The notes under the pieces are model-generated. The model was not told where the DNA came from and made no database searches. It saw only the letters and a list, made by a program, of their open reading frames with translations. This document shows, in pieces, positions 33,895 through 40,426 of a stretch of DNA of 40,426 nucleotides. How positions within the stretch are numbered: position 1 is the stretch's first letter; every line of letters begins with the position of its first letter. The DNA comes from Larkinella sp. C7 (lineage in GTDB: Bacteria > Bacteroidota > Bacteroidia > Cytophagales > Spirosomataceae): positions 1 through 40,426 of the forward strand of contig NZ_VBSL01000026.1 in assembly GCF_006149005.1 (NCBI RefSeq), written 5' to 3'. The position numbers and the translations under genes are program-made.

Positions 33895-34072
33895 CGCCAT
33901 GGCCTACGTTTCTGCAAATATACCCAAAATCGCACCGATGGTTTTTAGTGCTTATCAGGAAGGCCTGACCATTCGGGACAACATGTAGGCTTTCTCCATT
34001 CCTTCCTCCGCTACGGTCTATAAACTCCTCAATCTAATTAAAGGGAACAAAAATACGAAAACAAGTACCTGA
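33895..34072 (+). pseudogene. Possible relic of a helix-turn-helix (transposase-like) gene
   Basis: One frame reads APMVFSAYQEGLTIRDNM, a stop, then AFSIPSSATVYKLLNLIKG. The pattern 'YQEGLTIRDxM ... SSATVYKLL' is that of a helix-turn-helix in transposases or resolvases. No start, catalytic domain or ends are visible. Confidence 0.3.
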
Positions 34073-34207
34073 TGATTAGGTAGTTAATTAGTGAAGGTAA
34101 AAGTTTTGTACCACTTTTACAGATTAACCTTTCCTACCGAGGAAAGGGATCTTTCTGAGCCCACTTACTTCCCGACAGACGATGTTATAAGGATTCGTTG
34201 TTTTGCA

Positions 34208-34549
34208 TTACACCGCTATGCTTAGGTTCCGGCAAGCTTCAGCGCACCTGCGGCAAGCTTCAGCGCACTGGCGGCAGTGTTCATGATGGTGGGCGTGCTT
34301 TTCACACTCGGCCGCACAGGCTTCACAAATACGGGCACAAAGTTCACAAACCTGCGTAGTCAAGGGGCTATTGGAAGCCATAAAGGTTACGGCAGTCTGG
34401 CAAATGAGGGCGCAGGCCCGATCCAGGCGAATGCACTCCACCAGCATTTGAACGTTGGGTTCCATCAGACAGGCATTGGCGCAATGGTCACAGGCAACGG
34501 CGCAGGCCTGGCAGGCTTCGATGCAGCCTAGAAATTTTTCGTGTGACAT
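34208..34549 (-). CDS. Cytosolic four-helix-bundle copper-storage-type protein (DUF326/Csp-like)
   Basis: A 113-residue protein packed with cysteines along helices: CIEACQACAVACDHCANAC, then CIRLDRACALICQ, CELCARICEACAAEC, and CRQCAEACRRCAEACR. CxxxC spacings on amphipathic helices define the four-helix-bundle copper-binding (Csp) family, in which the bundle core holds many Cu(I) ions. A His cluster (EKHAHHHEHC) lies before the last helix. There is no signal peptide, so it should store or buffer copper in the cytosol, like Csp3 (family knowledge). ATG 34549 gives the canonical MSHEKFLGCIEAC start; an in-frame ATG at 34648 would overlap the DUF305 gene. It lies 34 bases after that gene in one operon. 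Confidence 0.9.
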   Translation of the reverse strand: MSHEKFLGCIEACQACAVACDHCANACLMEPNVQMLVECIRLDRACALICQTAVTFMASNSPLTTQVCELCARICEACAAECEKHAHHHEHCRQCAEACRRCAEACRNLSIAV

Positions 34550-34583
34550 GGATTTGGTTTTCGAATTAAGATGAAAAAGTCTA

Positions 34584-35225
34584 TTAGAATGGTTTGTTTT
34601 TGATGAGCCAATCCTGAAGTTCCATGATCTCTTTTCGCTGGTCTTCAATCATTTTGCTGGCCATCTCCCGTATCATTGGATCATCCCCGTAGGCCAATTC
34701 GGCCATGGCCATCTCCAGAGCACTTTGGTGGTGATCGATCAGTAGCTGCGCATACGTTACGTCGCTATCTTCGGAGAGCACCCGGATGTCCTGGGCCTTC
34801 ATCATTTTGTCCATGGACATCATCGATTCGGAATTAAACGTGGGACCATCGGGCTCCACGACCGGGGTGTGGGACTGCAGGTATTGCTGGAGCATGGCCT
34901 TTTCCGCCTGTTGGGCGTTAATTACCTGCTGCGCCATCTCTTTCATCTGGGGATCATCTCCGCTCTTGAGTTCCTCCTGGGACATATCAATGGCACTTTG
35001 ATGGTGCATGGACATCATCATGGCGAAATCGTGATCCGGATCGTTGGTGTGTGTCATCTGGTCCATTTCCTCCATCATGCGGTGGTTGATTTGCATCAGT
35101 ACGTTCTCATCATGCGGTTGGATTTCCAGACAGACCGCATCATCGCGGTGATCGGAACAACTTACTAAAAAGAAAAAAGCGCCCAGAAAGGTGTACGGAT
35201 ACAGCCTACGATAGATTTTATTCAT
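34584..35225 (-). CDS. DUF305 lipoprotein (Met/His-rich, ferritin-like copper protein)
   Basis: A 213-residue lipoprotein (FFLVSC, lipid Cys23) with two DUF305 repeats. The first has DPDHDFAMMMSMHHQSAIDMSQEELKSGDDP, given here by its parts DHDFAMMM, HHQSAIDM and MKEMAQQVI; the second has LLIDHHQSALEMAMAELAYG and MIREMASKMIEDQRKEI. DUF305 proteins are helical, periplasmic or surface bound, and rich in Met and His placed to bind Cu. It precedes the Csp-like gene and shares its promoter S10, which lies about 240 bases upstream. The pair would store copper outside (DUF305) and inside (Csp) the membrane (inference). Confidence 0.85.
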   Translation of the reverse strand: MNKIYRRLYPYTFLGAFFFLVSCSDHRDDAVCLEIQPHDENVLMQINHRMMEEMDQMTHTNDPDHDFAMMMSMHHQSAIDMSQEELKSGDDPQMKEMAQQVINAQQAEKAMLQQYLQSHTPVVEPDGPTFNSESMMSMDKMMKAQDIRVLSEDSDVTYAQLLIDHHQSALEMAMAELAYGDDPMIREMASKMIEDQRKEIMELQDWLIKNKPF

Positions 35226-35464
35226 GATTAAAATTTATTATAAAGGATGTGTTACTGCTACGGATAATGAATGGCTTTTATCAATCGTTCTGCAGGGCTA
35301 GTTAGCCATTCGATTCATTCCAACTGCACCTGAGGTCGCCATGAAAACTACTTTTTCCGTTAACCATCCCTATACTATTACCAAAGATTGGCTATAAATC
35401 TGGATCAGAGGCTCATACGGAAGAGCGTGCTTTGCATACAGTTTGTGAAACGACAGCCTGTAAA

Positions 35465-35525
35465 GAGTATAACTCCTAAAACCCGATCGTGTTTTTGCAA
35501 TATTCATCCAGGAAGTTACAAAATT
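35465..35525 (-). promoter_or_regulatory. Direct-repeat operator S10, for the DUF305/Csp operon
   Basis: On the minus strand: AATTTTGTAA (35525-35516) and AATATTGCAA (35504-35495) start 21 bp apart. At the -7 position lies GTTATACTC (about 35473-35465), lacking TTTG but the same as at S12. Both precede DUF305 genes. Confidence 0.55.
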
Positions 35526-35725
35526 TTGGTCCCCCTTTTTTCTACCGCTTCTCACTAAAGCACCGTAACACGGGTGTTTTTCCGAACGACGGACTTTTGG
35601 GGATTACGTAGGAAAAGAGAAGCCTCGAATGGGTTGGGAAGTAAACCTCCTTTCTTTTCGGGCGAAGTCACCAAAAGAAAGGGCGGCCCTAGGGAAGGAT
35701 GGAAGCAGAATATGCGGAAACGAAA

Positions 35726-35786
35726 AGTTTTATAAACCCGCTGAAAAATATTACAATACCTAAGCAATCGTATTCTATTAAGTTTG
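35726..35786 (+). promoter_or_regulatory. Direct-repeat operator S11 plus -7 box, before the broken HYC gene
   Basis: Half-sites AGTTTTATAA (35726-35735) and AATATTACAA (35747-35756) start 21 bp apart. A 22-bp spacer leads to TAAGTTTG (35779-35786), the same -7 box as S1. The coding relic begins at 35791. Confidence 0.65.
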
Positions 35787-35790
35787 TAAT

Positions 35791-36094
35791 GTGAAAAGTT
35801 CCGCTACTCATCTCTCCTTTTTAACCCGCCAGCTGTGTTTATGGCTGGCGGTGTCAGTGCTGCTGGGGAGTAGTGGATTTGTTGTGGTTGACCATTGGTG
35901 TTTGATGCATGGGGAGCAAGTGAAAGTTCAGCTGATGCCCAAAGAAGGTCAACGTATTACCTTATGATTTTAGGCGGTGGTTGGCCGTGTTGTTTCCCAT
36001 GAATGGAATCGCTTTTGCGGCACCCCTGCTGGATGATCCGCTTATCCATTCCGCGCGTTTCAGGTTAATATTCCTCAGTATTTGGCTGGTTTGA
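35791..36094 (+). pseudogene. Broken HYC_CC_PP-type gene (internal deletion and frameshift)
   Basis: From GTG 35791 the frame gives QLCLWLAVSVLLGSSG, VVDHWCLMHGEQVKVQLMPK and stops at 35967. This matches the start of the intact gene at 1855 (ICLWLAAFVLIGSSG, AEHWCKMRGKSMELL). Shifted by one base, 35975-36094 continues RWLAVLFPMNG, then DDPLIHSARFRLI and IWLV, matching the C-terminus of the intact protein (HWLTTLLPIES, RFRLTNYCIWLI). The middle with the CKKQC and CC cysteines is missing. Operator S11 is still in place. Confidence 0.8.
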
Positions 36095-36319
36095 GCCATC
36101 TTGCCAAGAACGACCCACTGGAGGCTGTAAGGCTATTACTACCAGCGTCTGGTCGCAGTTTGGAAATAGGCTGATATGTCTGTTGTTCTACGGACTTCAG
36201 CTCTTCGACCCCTGTAGGGACACATCCCTTACCTGCATTTAAATTAGACTTAAACGTATTTTTCAGACTGACCGGATTAACTCGCCATTGGGCATACTGG
36301 TCCTTTATAGTGCTCTATC

Positions 36320-37024
36320 ATGAAACAACTCCAAGCCCTAGGATTATTGGTTTTCTTGCTGGTAAGCTTTCACATAAGTTACGCTCATCCGGGTCATCCT
36401 AAAAAGAAACCACAACCAGATACAACCCGCCTAAATTCGGACATGAATCCAGCCTATCCGGCTGGTGATCGAGTTACCGACACGATCACCAGAAAGCAGG
36501 TTCAGTCAATCGCTTCGATGCCCGCTCCCTTAGCCGACTACCCGACTTATCACCCCATGGTGGTCCATGTCCCCATCATGTTACTAATCCTGGCGGGGCT
36601 ATTACAGCTGATCGCTCTGGTCAAACCATCGCGCCCTGTGCATGTGTTGACGCTCTTGCTGGCTGCCGGGGGAACGGTTGGAGCCTACGTTGCCAGTACA
36701 TTAGTTCATCCCCATACATCAGGCATCAGCCAGGCCGCGCAACTGGTTCTGGAAGCCCATGAGATGTATGCCGACTATTCCCTCTGGTTGGGGGGATTCG
36801 GAACACTGTTCAAAGCAATCACGTTCTGGCAACCGCTAAAGTGGCTTGAAACGGTGACAGCGGCTGCTCTGGTGTGCGCCGGAATAGCCGTTGGGCTAGC
36901 CGGTCATCAGGGAGGTGTTTTAACTTATCAGTATGGTATCGGTCCTCGGGGGGCTTACCTGGAACAACACGGGGAAGGCCACGCAAATGGTCATGAACAC
37001 GCGCACCCAAAAGCAACGCAGTAG
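36320..37024 (+). CDS. DUF2231 membrane protein with His-rich ends
   Basis: A 234-residue integral membrane protein. A signal-like helix (about 5-22) is followed by AHPGHPKKK and a polar stretch. The DUF2231 core starts with YHPMVVHVPIMLLILAGLLQLI (the HP-x-x-VH-x-P motif), with further helices at about 115-130, 160-175 and 190-205. The C-terminus is His-rich (GEGHANGHEHAHPK). In the family such proteins are inner-membrane and sometimes haem- or quinone-linked; the function is not established. The two His clusters suggest metal binding (inference). No S-type operator lies in the 225 bases upstream, which look non-coding. Confidence 0.75.
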   Translation: MKQLQALGLLVFLLVSFHISYAHPGHPKKKPQPDTTRLNSDMNPAYPAGDRVTDTITRKQVQSIASMPAPLADYPTYHPMVVHVPIMLLILAGLLQLIALVKPSRPVHVLTLLLAAGGTVGAYVASTLVHPHTSGISQAAQLVLEAHEMYADYSLWLGGFGTLFKAITFWQPLKWLETVTAAALVCAGIAVGLAGHQGGVLTYQYGIGPRGAYLEQHGEGHANGHEHAHPKATQ

Positions 37025-37103
37025 CCACTAGGAAAAGACGGAAAGTTTTAAATAAAAACGGCTTTTAGAGTTTCATCAATATTTGAGCAAGATAATACCC
37101 AAA

Positions 37104-37164
37104 AATTCTATAACATTTCTGGAAAATCTTGTAATAACCCTCGGTTTAGGTCCGTAGTTATACT
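37104..37164 (+). promoter_or_regulatory. Direct-repeat operator S12, for the second DUF305 gene
   Basis: Half-sites AATTCTATAA (37104-37113) and AATCTTGTAA (37125-37134) start 21 bp apart. TAGTTATACT (37155-37164) occupies the -7 position, as at S10. The ATG is at 37189. Confidence 0.65.
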
Positions 37165-37188
37165 GAAGTCTAATCAATTACGAAACAG

Positions 37189-37800
37189 ATGAAAAAAAGA
37201 TTTTTTGCGGCAGCGGGTATTAGCTTGGCCTTGGTGCTAGCGCATCCAGCGGTGGCCCAACAGGGACAACATGCTGGTCATAAAACAACTAGCCCGGCGA
37301 GTGGCAACACTCTGATGAAGGCGATGCAATCGGGAATGGATAAAATGATGAGCATGAAAATGACGGGCGATCCCGATCACGATTTCGCTATGATGATGTT
37401 GTTGCACCATCAATCGGCGGTTGACATGGCAGATTTGGAGCTTAAGAAGGGCCAGAACACGCAGGTTAAAATGTTGGCCAGTAAAATAAAAGCTGCCAAT
37501 CAAAAAGAGATCGAGAATCTGACCCAATTCATTGGTAGCCATAAACCCCAATCAGCTTCCTCGGCATTCGGAAAGGACGCGATGAAAATTATGCACAGCG
37601 GTAATCACACGATGAACGGCAAAGTCGATCATGACTTTGCTAGTATGATGGCGCAACATCACCAGCAGGGCGTTGACATGGCCCGTGCATTCCTGAAAGA
37701 AGGGAAGACAGAGAAAATGCAGACGATGGCCAGCAACGTTGTTAAGATGCAGACCAAAGAGATTGACGAATTAAAGCGGCTGGAAGCAAGCCTACGTTAA
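37189..37800 (+). CDS. DUF305 periplasmic copper protein
   Basis: A 203-residue protein with a cleavable signal peptide (cleavage near PAVAQQ, residue about 23) and an N-terminal HAGHK. Two DUF305 repeats are visible: DPDHDFAMMMLLHHQSAVDMADLELKKG in the first (parts DHDFAMMM, HHQSAVDM) and DHDFASMMAQHHQQGVDMARAFLKEG in the second (parts DHDFASMM, HHQQGVDM). A Met run (MDKMMSMKMTG) precedes the first. The protein resembles the lipoprotein at 34584-35225 but is soluble. It likely binds Cu(I) in the periplasm; the operator S12 supports membership of the copper regulon. A terminator-like hairpin follows. Confidence 0.85.
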   Translation: MKKRFFAAAGISLALVLAHPAVAQQGQHAGHKTTSPASGNTLMKAMQSGMDKMMSMKMTGDPDHDFAMMMLLHHQSAVDMADLELKKGQNTQVKMLASKIKAANQKEIENLTQFIGSHKPQSASSAFGKDAMKIMHSGNHTMNGKVDHDFASMMAQHHQQGVDMARAFLKEGKTEKMQTMASNVVKMQTKEIDELKRLEASLR

Positions 37801-37808
37801 TAATTAAG

Positions 37809-37856
37809 CCGCATCAACCAGCAAATGCTCCGGTCAGCTGATGCTATTTGATGCGG
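37809..37856. terminator. Hairpin between converging genes
   Basis: Outer arms CCGCATCAA (37809-37817) and TTGATGCGG (37848-37856) are perfect, with a structured loop of 30 bases. It separates the DUF305 gene from the minus-strand 50-residue gene. Confidence 0.55.
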
Positions 37857-37871
37857 TAGCCAACGGTTTGA

Positions 37872-38024
37872 TTACGAATCTTTTTTCGTCTTCATTTTGC
37901 TGTGATCCATTTTTTTAGCCGCCTTCGTTGACTTTTTTGGAGTTTTCACCTGTTTGGCGTCCTGAGCAAAAACTCCACCAAGTAGCAGTAGTGAGAGAGC
38001 CAGGGTAATCAGTGACTTTTTCAT
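37872..38024 (-). CDS. 50-residue exported Lys-rich peptide with an MDHSKM motif
   Basis: An ORF from ATG 38024 to TAA at 37872-37874. It has a clear signal peptide (KKSLITLALSLLLLGGVFA, cleavage before QDAK) and a short mature part of about 30 residues: Lys/Thr-rich, then KKMDHSKMKTKKDS. The motif MDHSKM is the one repeated in the multicopper oxidase linker downstream (MDHSKM, MDHSQM), so a small copper-binding peptide is likely (inference). It is convergent with the DUF305 gene. Its promoter region overlaps the unassigned operator S13, about 160 bases upstream. Confidence 0.6.
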   Translation of the reverse strand: MKKSLITLALSLLLLGGVFAQDAKQVKTPKKSTKAAKKMDHSKMKTKKDS

Positions 38025-38185
38025 TATTAGTTGAGTTTTCCGTCGCTCATATGAACCAACAATATCAAAACAGCGGGTAAGGTGAATAGTTTAGCAACAG
38101 CCTGTCTGGGAGGAAAATCGGGCAAGGCCCGTAAAATAATACACGTTCCAGAAGCATGAGATGGCTATTTGTCTGATATTCTGGA

Positions 38186-38216
38186 AGTTCTGTAACGATA
38201 TTACTAACTATTACAA
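38186..38216. promoter_or_regulatory. Direct-repeat operator S13, target unclear
   Basis: AGTTCTGTAA (38186-38195) and ACTATTACAA (38207-38216) start 21 bp apart on the plus strand. No TAnnTTTG is found 22 bp further on. No intact plus-strand gene follows; the minus-strand 50-residue gene lies on the other side. Confidence 0.4.
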
Positions 38217-38634
38217 GCCCCATTTCGCCCGATTGTTCGGAAGTCGAGTTCATGTAGCAGAGTCCTCAGTCGGTCAGGTATAAACTCAGGCGATCATGAA
38301 CGAATCTTTTTTCTTAGCAGCAAACGGTAGTAGCTCCCCTGCCTGCAACCTGCCACACTAAAAACCGGGATTACCCTGTAGTCCGGCATCGTAGGCTGCC
38401 TCGCCATTGTGTGCGTGGCCCTCGCGGGTTGCAACTACAATACTGAAAAAGGAGCACCGATTTGGTGTCCCGCTCAACCGGGCAGTCCAGCAGGAAACAA
38501 CAGGAAATGGGCGGCTAAAGGGCATAAAACTATTATTGTACGAGCCCACTGTCTATGCTAGCTTGGCCACCGACACGACTACCCAACCTGCTAATGCTGA
38601 CGTTGGTCATTCGGCTACTTGCGAAATTGTCCGA
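38217..38634. other. Gap between S13 and the oxidase 3' end
   Basis: No convincing gene. Open frames on both strands have unlikely compositions or run into the oxidase gene. A short minus-strand stretch (VVATREGHAHNGEAAYDAG, about 38361-38420) looks more protein-like but lacks a start and is not recognised. Confidence 0.4.
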
Positions 38635-40426
38635 TCAGAAATTATACCCCAGCCCACCCCCGACAGTGCGGTACCGCGTGTCATAATCTGTGTGTAGAAA
38701 AAGGTTCTTGCTTACCGTATATTGCAGCTCAATGTGCGCCCGCACATAGCCTCCTACCAGCCACTGAGTCTGATACTGGAAATCTAAACGGGGAAACAAC
38801 ATCTGCTGCCCGGTAAGTTGGAAACGAACGTTGCCGCGTGTGTCGAGTTTTACCTCTGACTGAATCAAAAACGGCAGCATATACCGAATACCCGCCACGG
38901 CCCGGACGATGCGCCGATCTCCCGTTGGCTGTGCTTCTTCGGGCCGTATCCGGCGCAGGAATTCCTCATTACCGCCGTCAACCCCGGCAAACACCCGAAA
39001 CCAGTCGCCGAGGTAGCGTTCATAGTCTAGGTCGAACTCGAACCGATTCGTGCGCCAGTCGTGATCGCCCCCGGCAACGATGGCGTTTTTATTATTGGAG
39101 ACATTCAGATTAAAGTAATTGATCGGATAACCGGGTTGCAGAAAGCCCCAGACAAACGGCTGGTTGTCGCGCATATCGCGCAGGTGCTGCTTTTGAATGT
39201 TAGCAATGGATGAATCTGGCTTATCGCCATAGCTAACCACGCGAGCCATGCCACTAAGCATATGATAGAGCAGGTGGCAGTGAAAAAACCAGTCTTTCTC
39301 GTCATCAGCCATAAACTCAATTGTGATGTTCTCCATCGGCGATACGTTCACCGTGTGCTTCAGGGGTGAATACTGGCCCTGCCCGCTCAGCACCCGGAAG
39401 TAATGCCCGTGCAGGTGAATCGGGTGCATCATCATGGTGTTGTTCATCATGCGGATACGCACAATTTCGCCCCGCCGAATCTGAATCATATCCGCCCGTG
39501 ACAGAGGCTGCCCATTGAAGCCCCAGATGTAGCGAAACATATTTCCCGTCAACGTGAGTGGTATTTCCCGAACCGGATGATTTGCCGGAAACACAATGGG
39601 TTCGGGAGATTTGAGAATGCTATAGTCGATGGTATTCTGCTCGTCCATCATACTCATACCGGCCATAGTACCGGATTTACTGTCCATGTTCATTTTGCTG
39701 TGATCCATGGCAGCCATGTTATCCGGCTTGTTGCCGTCCGTTTTCGTATTGGGCATCGAATCCATTTTCATGCCCATTTTACTATGATCCATGCCCGGCA
39801 TGGAGGAGTGGTCCATCTGTCCATGGTCCAGCTCCGTCATGTCCATCTTACCATCTTTGGCCGTTTTCATGCCATCCATGTTCATACCACGATGATCCAT
39901 CCCAGCCATTGATCCCACCGGTTTGGACGGCTTTGAGGCCTTTTTTGCCGGAATCGGCTGCTTGGCAGTCGGCTTTCCACCCATATCCATCTGGCTGTGG
40001 TCCATCCCAGCCATCGAATCCTGCTTTTTTGGTTTGATAGATACGGCATGTGCTGGCTTATCCTGTCCCATCTGCATCTGACTATGGTCCATGGTCCCCG
40101 TGGTCGGTTCTTTCGTGTTCGGTTTTGCTGGATTTACGGGTTGCTGGCTAGCCCCATGATTCATCCCGGCCATATTGTGCAACATAGGGCCGTTCATGTC
40201 GGAGTTAGTCTGAGCAGTTGTGTCGGTTTTGCCCATATTCATCGTACCCATGCCCATCCCACCCATTCGACTCATGTTGGCGGTTAACTTATACAGATCG
40301 GGGCGGGGAACAGTGGGAGCGTACTTCGCCTTGCCCTTTCCCAGCAAAGCCGTTGCGTAACCAGAACCGTCTTGTGCCGACGCCCGAACTTCAAAAGCGC
40401 CACCGTTTGGGACAGTGATAATAAAG
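38635..40426 (-). CDS. Multicopper oxidase with Met/His-rich linker and CopB-like beta-barrel tail (5' end outside the window)
   Basis: The frame is open through the right edge, so the N-terminal cupredoxin domain and signal are missing. The visible 597 residues show, in order: the end of a cupredoxin domain (AQDGSGYATALLG); a linker of about 200 residues with at least eight copies of (M/L)DHxxM such as MDHSQM, MDHRGM and MDHSKM; the C-terminal cupredoxin domain with the copper ligands HPIHLHGH and HCHLLYHM; and a tail of about 170 residues. The tail (FEFDLDYERYLGDWFRVFAG, IRYMLPFLIQSEVKLD, LFLHTDYDTRYR, ending YNF) looks like an outer-membrane beta-barrel of the copper-resistance CopB type. 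The domain pair CopA-oxidase plus CopB in one chain would tether Cu(I) oxidation to the outer membrane (inference). Confidence 0.85.
   Translation of the reverse strand, partial: FIITVPNGGAFEVRASAQDGSGYATALLGKGKAKYAPTVPRPDLYKLTANMSRMGGMGMGTMNMGKTDTTAQTNSDMNGPMLHNMAGMNHGASQQPVNPAKPNTKEPTTGTMDHSQMQMGQDKPAHAVSIKPKKQDSMAGMDHSQMDMGGKPTAKQPIPAKKASKPSKPVGSMAGMDHRGMNMDGMKTAKDGKMDMTELDHGQMDHSSMPGMDHSKMGMKMDSMPNTKTDGNKPDNMAAMDHSKMNMDSKSGTMAGMSMMDEQNTIDYSILKSPEPIVFPANHPVREIPLTLTGNMFRYIWGFNGQPLSRADMIQIRRGEIVRIRMMNNTMMMHPIHLHGHYFRVLSGQGQYSPLKHTVNVSPMENITIEFMADDEKDWFFHCHLLYHMLSGMARVVSYGDKPDSSIANIQKQHLRDMRDNQPFVWGFLQPGYPINYFNLNVSNNKNAIVAGGDHDWRTNRFEFDLDYERYLGDWFRVFAGVDGGNEEFLRRIRPEEAQPTGDRRIVRAVAGIRYMLPFLIQSEVKLDTRGNVRFQLTGQQMLFPRLDFQYQTQWLVGGYVRAHIELQYTVSKNLFLHTDYDTRYRTVGGGLGYNF

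Larger units (their letters stand above)
33212..34207. other. Gene-poor, relic-rich stretch
   Basis: About 1 kb without an intact gene. It holds the exported-protein relic, the 20-bp hairpin, the helix-turn-helix relic and two small hairpins: GTAAAAGT/ACTTTTAC at 34097-34120 and CCTTTCC/GGAAAGG at 34128-34147. The latter may terminate the minus-strand genes that end at 34208. Confidence 0.5.
35226..35790. other. Divergent promoter region between DUF305 and the broken HYC gene
   Basis: No intact gene. It contains the leader of the DUF305/Csp operon (about 240 bases), operator S10 on the minus strand and S11 on the plus strand, and an inverted repeat CCTTTCTTTT/AAAAGAAAGG near 35653-35686. Confidence 0.5.

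Noticed and set aside
37237-37551. A 104-residue minus-strand ORF with many His
   Set aside because: It is antisense to the DUF305 gene; the His residues arise from Met/His-rich codons read in reverse.
38407-38697. A 96-residue plus-strand ORF downstream of S13
   Set aside because: It runs into the antisense of the oxidase 3' end and shows no signal peptide or family motif, so S13 was not assigned to it.
39577-40287. Plus-strand His-rich ORFs opposite the oxidase
   Set aside because: They are the reverse reading of the repeated MDHSKM codons of the oxidase and have no independent support.
39700-40290. A CRISPR-like or tandem DNA repeat in the oxidase linker
   Set aside because: The repeated units are degenerate coding repeats (MDHxxM) of irregular spacing inside one reading frame.

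Overview
The window comes from a member of the Bacteroidota, most likely a Spirosoma-like cytophagalean. I infer this from promoters with the Bacteroidota -7 box TAnnTTTG, the scarcity of Shine-Dalgarno sequences, and family content (HYC_CC_PP-type small proteins, DUF3347 fused to CusB-like adaptors, an M1 peptidase of the ABC-permease-linked type, a Met/His-rich multicopper oxidase). Almost everything is a copper/silver handling island. No rRNA, tRNA or CRISPR array was seen.

Layout. 1-1700: the 3' end of an M1 metallopeptidase gene, a long hairpin, a relic of an NRPS-type thioesterase and a small unknown ORF. 1.8-6.9 kb: an HYC-type small exported protein, a YVTN beta-propeller lipoprotein, a DUF2911/TPR protein, a free DUF3347 protein, an HMA-AraC fusion regulator, a second copy of that regulator without its metal-binding cysteines, and a small HMA (CopZ-like) chaperone. 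7.0-9.3 kb: a BNR/sialidase-fold exported protein with a Cys cluster (minus strand) and a flavin/[2Fe-2S] reductase. 9.4-17.7 kb: Cus operon 1, comprising a Cys-rich exported protein, a CusA pump encoded as two genes, a TolC-type channel and two CusB-type adaptors. 17.8-19.6 kb: a class I fructose-bisphosphate aldolase and a small exported protein. 19.7-20.1 kb: a decayed IS256-family transposase. 20.5-26.2 kb: Cus operon 2, again a split CusA and two adaptors, but no TolC. 26.6-33 kb: a CopB-type (CPH) P-type ATPase, a third HMA-AraC protein, an unknown protein and a CopA-type (CPC) P-type ATPase. 33-36 kb: relic-rich DNA, a cytosolic Cys-rich four-helix copper-binding protein, a DUF305 lipoprotein and a broken HYC gene. 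36.3-40.4 kb: DUF2231 and DUF305 proteins, a 50-residue MDHSKM protein and the 3' part of a multicopper oxidase with a beta-barrel tail.

The most interesting signal is regulatory. Thirteen intergenic sites, found by eye, each contain two copies of the 10-mer AATnyTRYAA as a direct repeat with a period of 21 bp (22 bp in two). In most of them a TAnnTTTG-like -7 box starts exactly 22 bp after the second copy. They precede nearly every copper gene unit here: the HYC gene, the Cys-less regulator, HMA chaperone, reductase, Cus operon 1, both ATPases, an HMA-AraC gene and both DUF305 units. A 21-bp direct repeat abutting the core promoter is the geometry of AraC at araI1-I2. The window encodes three AraC-type proteins, two with an N-terminal HMA metal site. 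I propose a one-component copper-activated regulon: a CxxC HMA domain senses Cu(I)/Ag(I) and the attached AraC domain activates dispersed promoters. Cus operon 2 lacks such a site and sits beside the IS256 relic, which suggests separate acquisition.

Other points: both CusA pumps are split at the same cytoplasmic loop, each with two different adaptors; pump 2 keeps the copper-binding methionines but lacks the relay lysine of CusA; and a nine-codon HCC leader peptide may lie in the long leader of one HMA-AraC gene.
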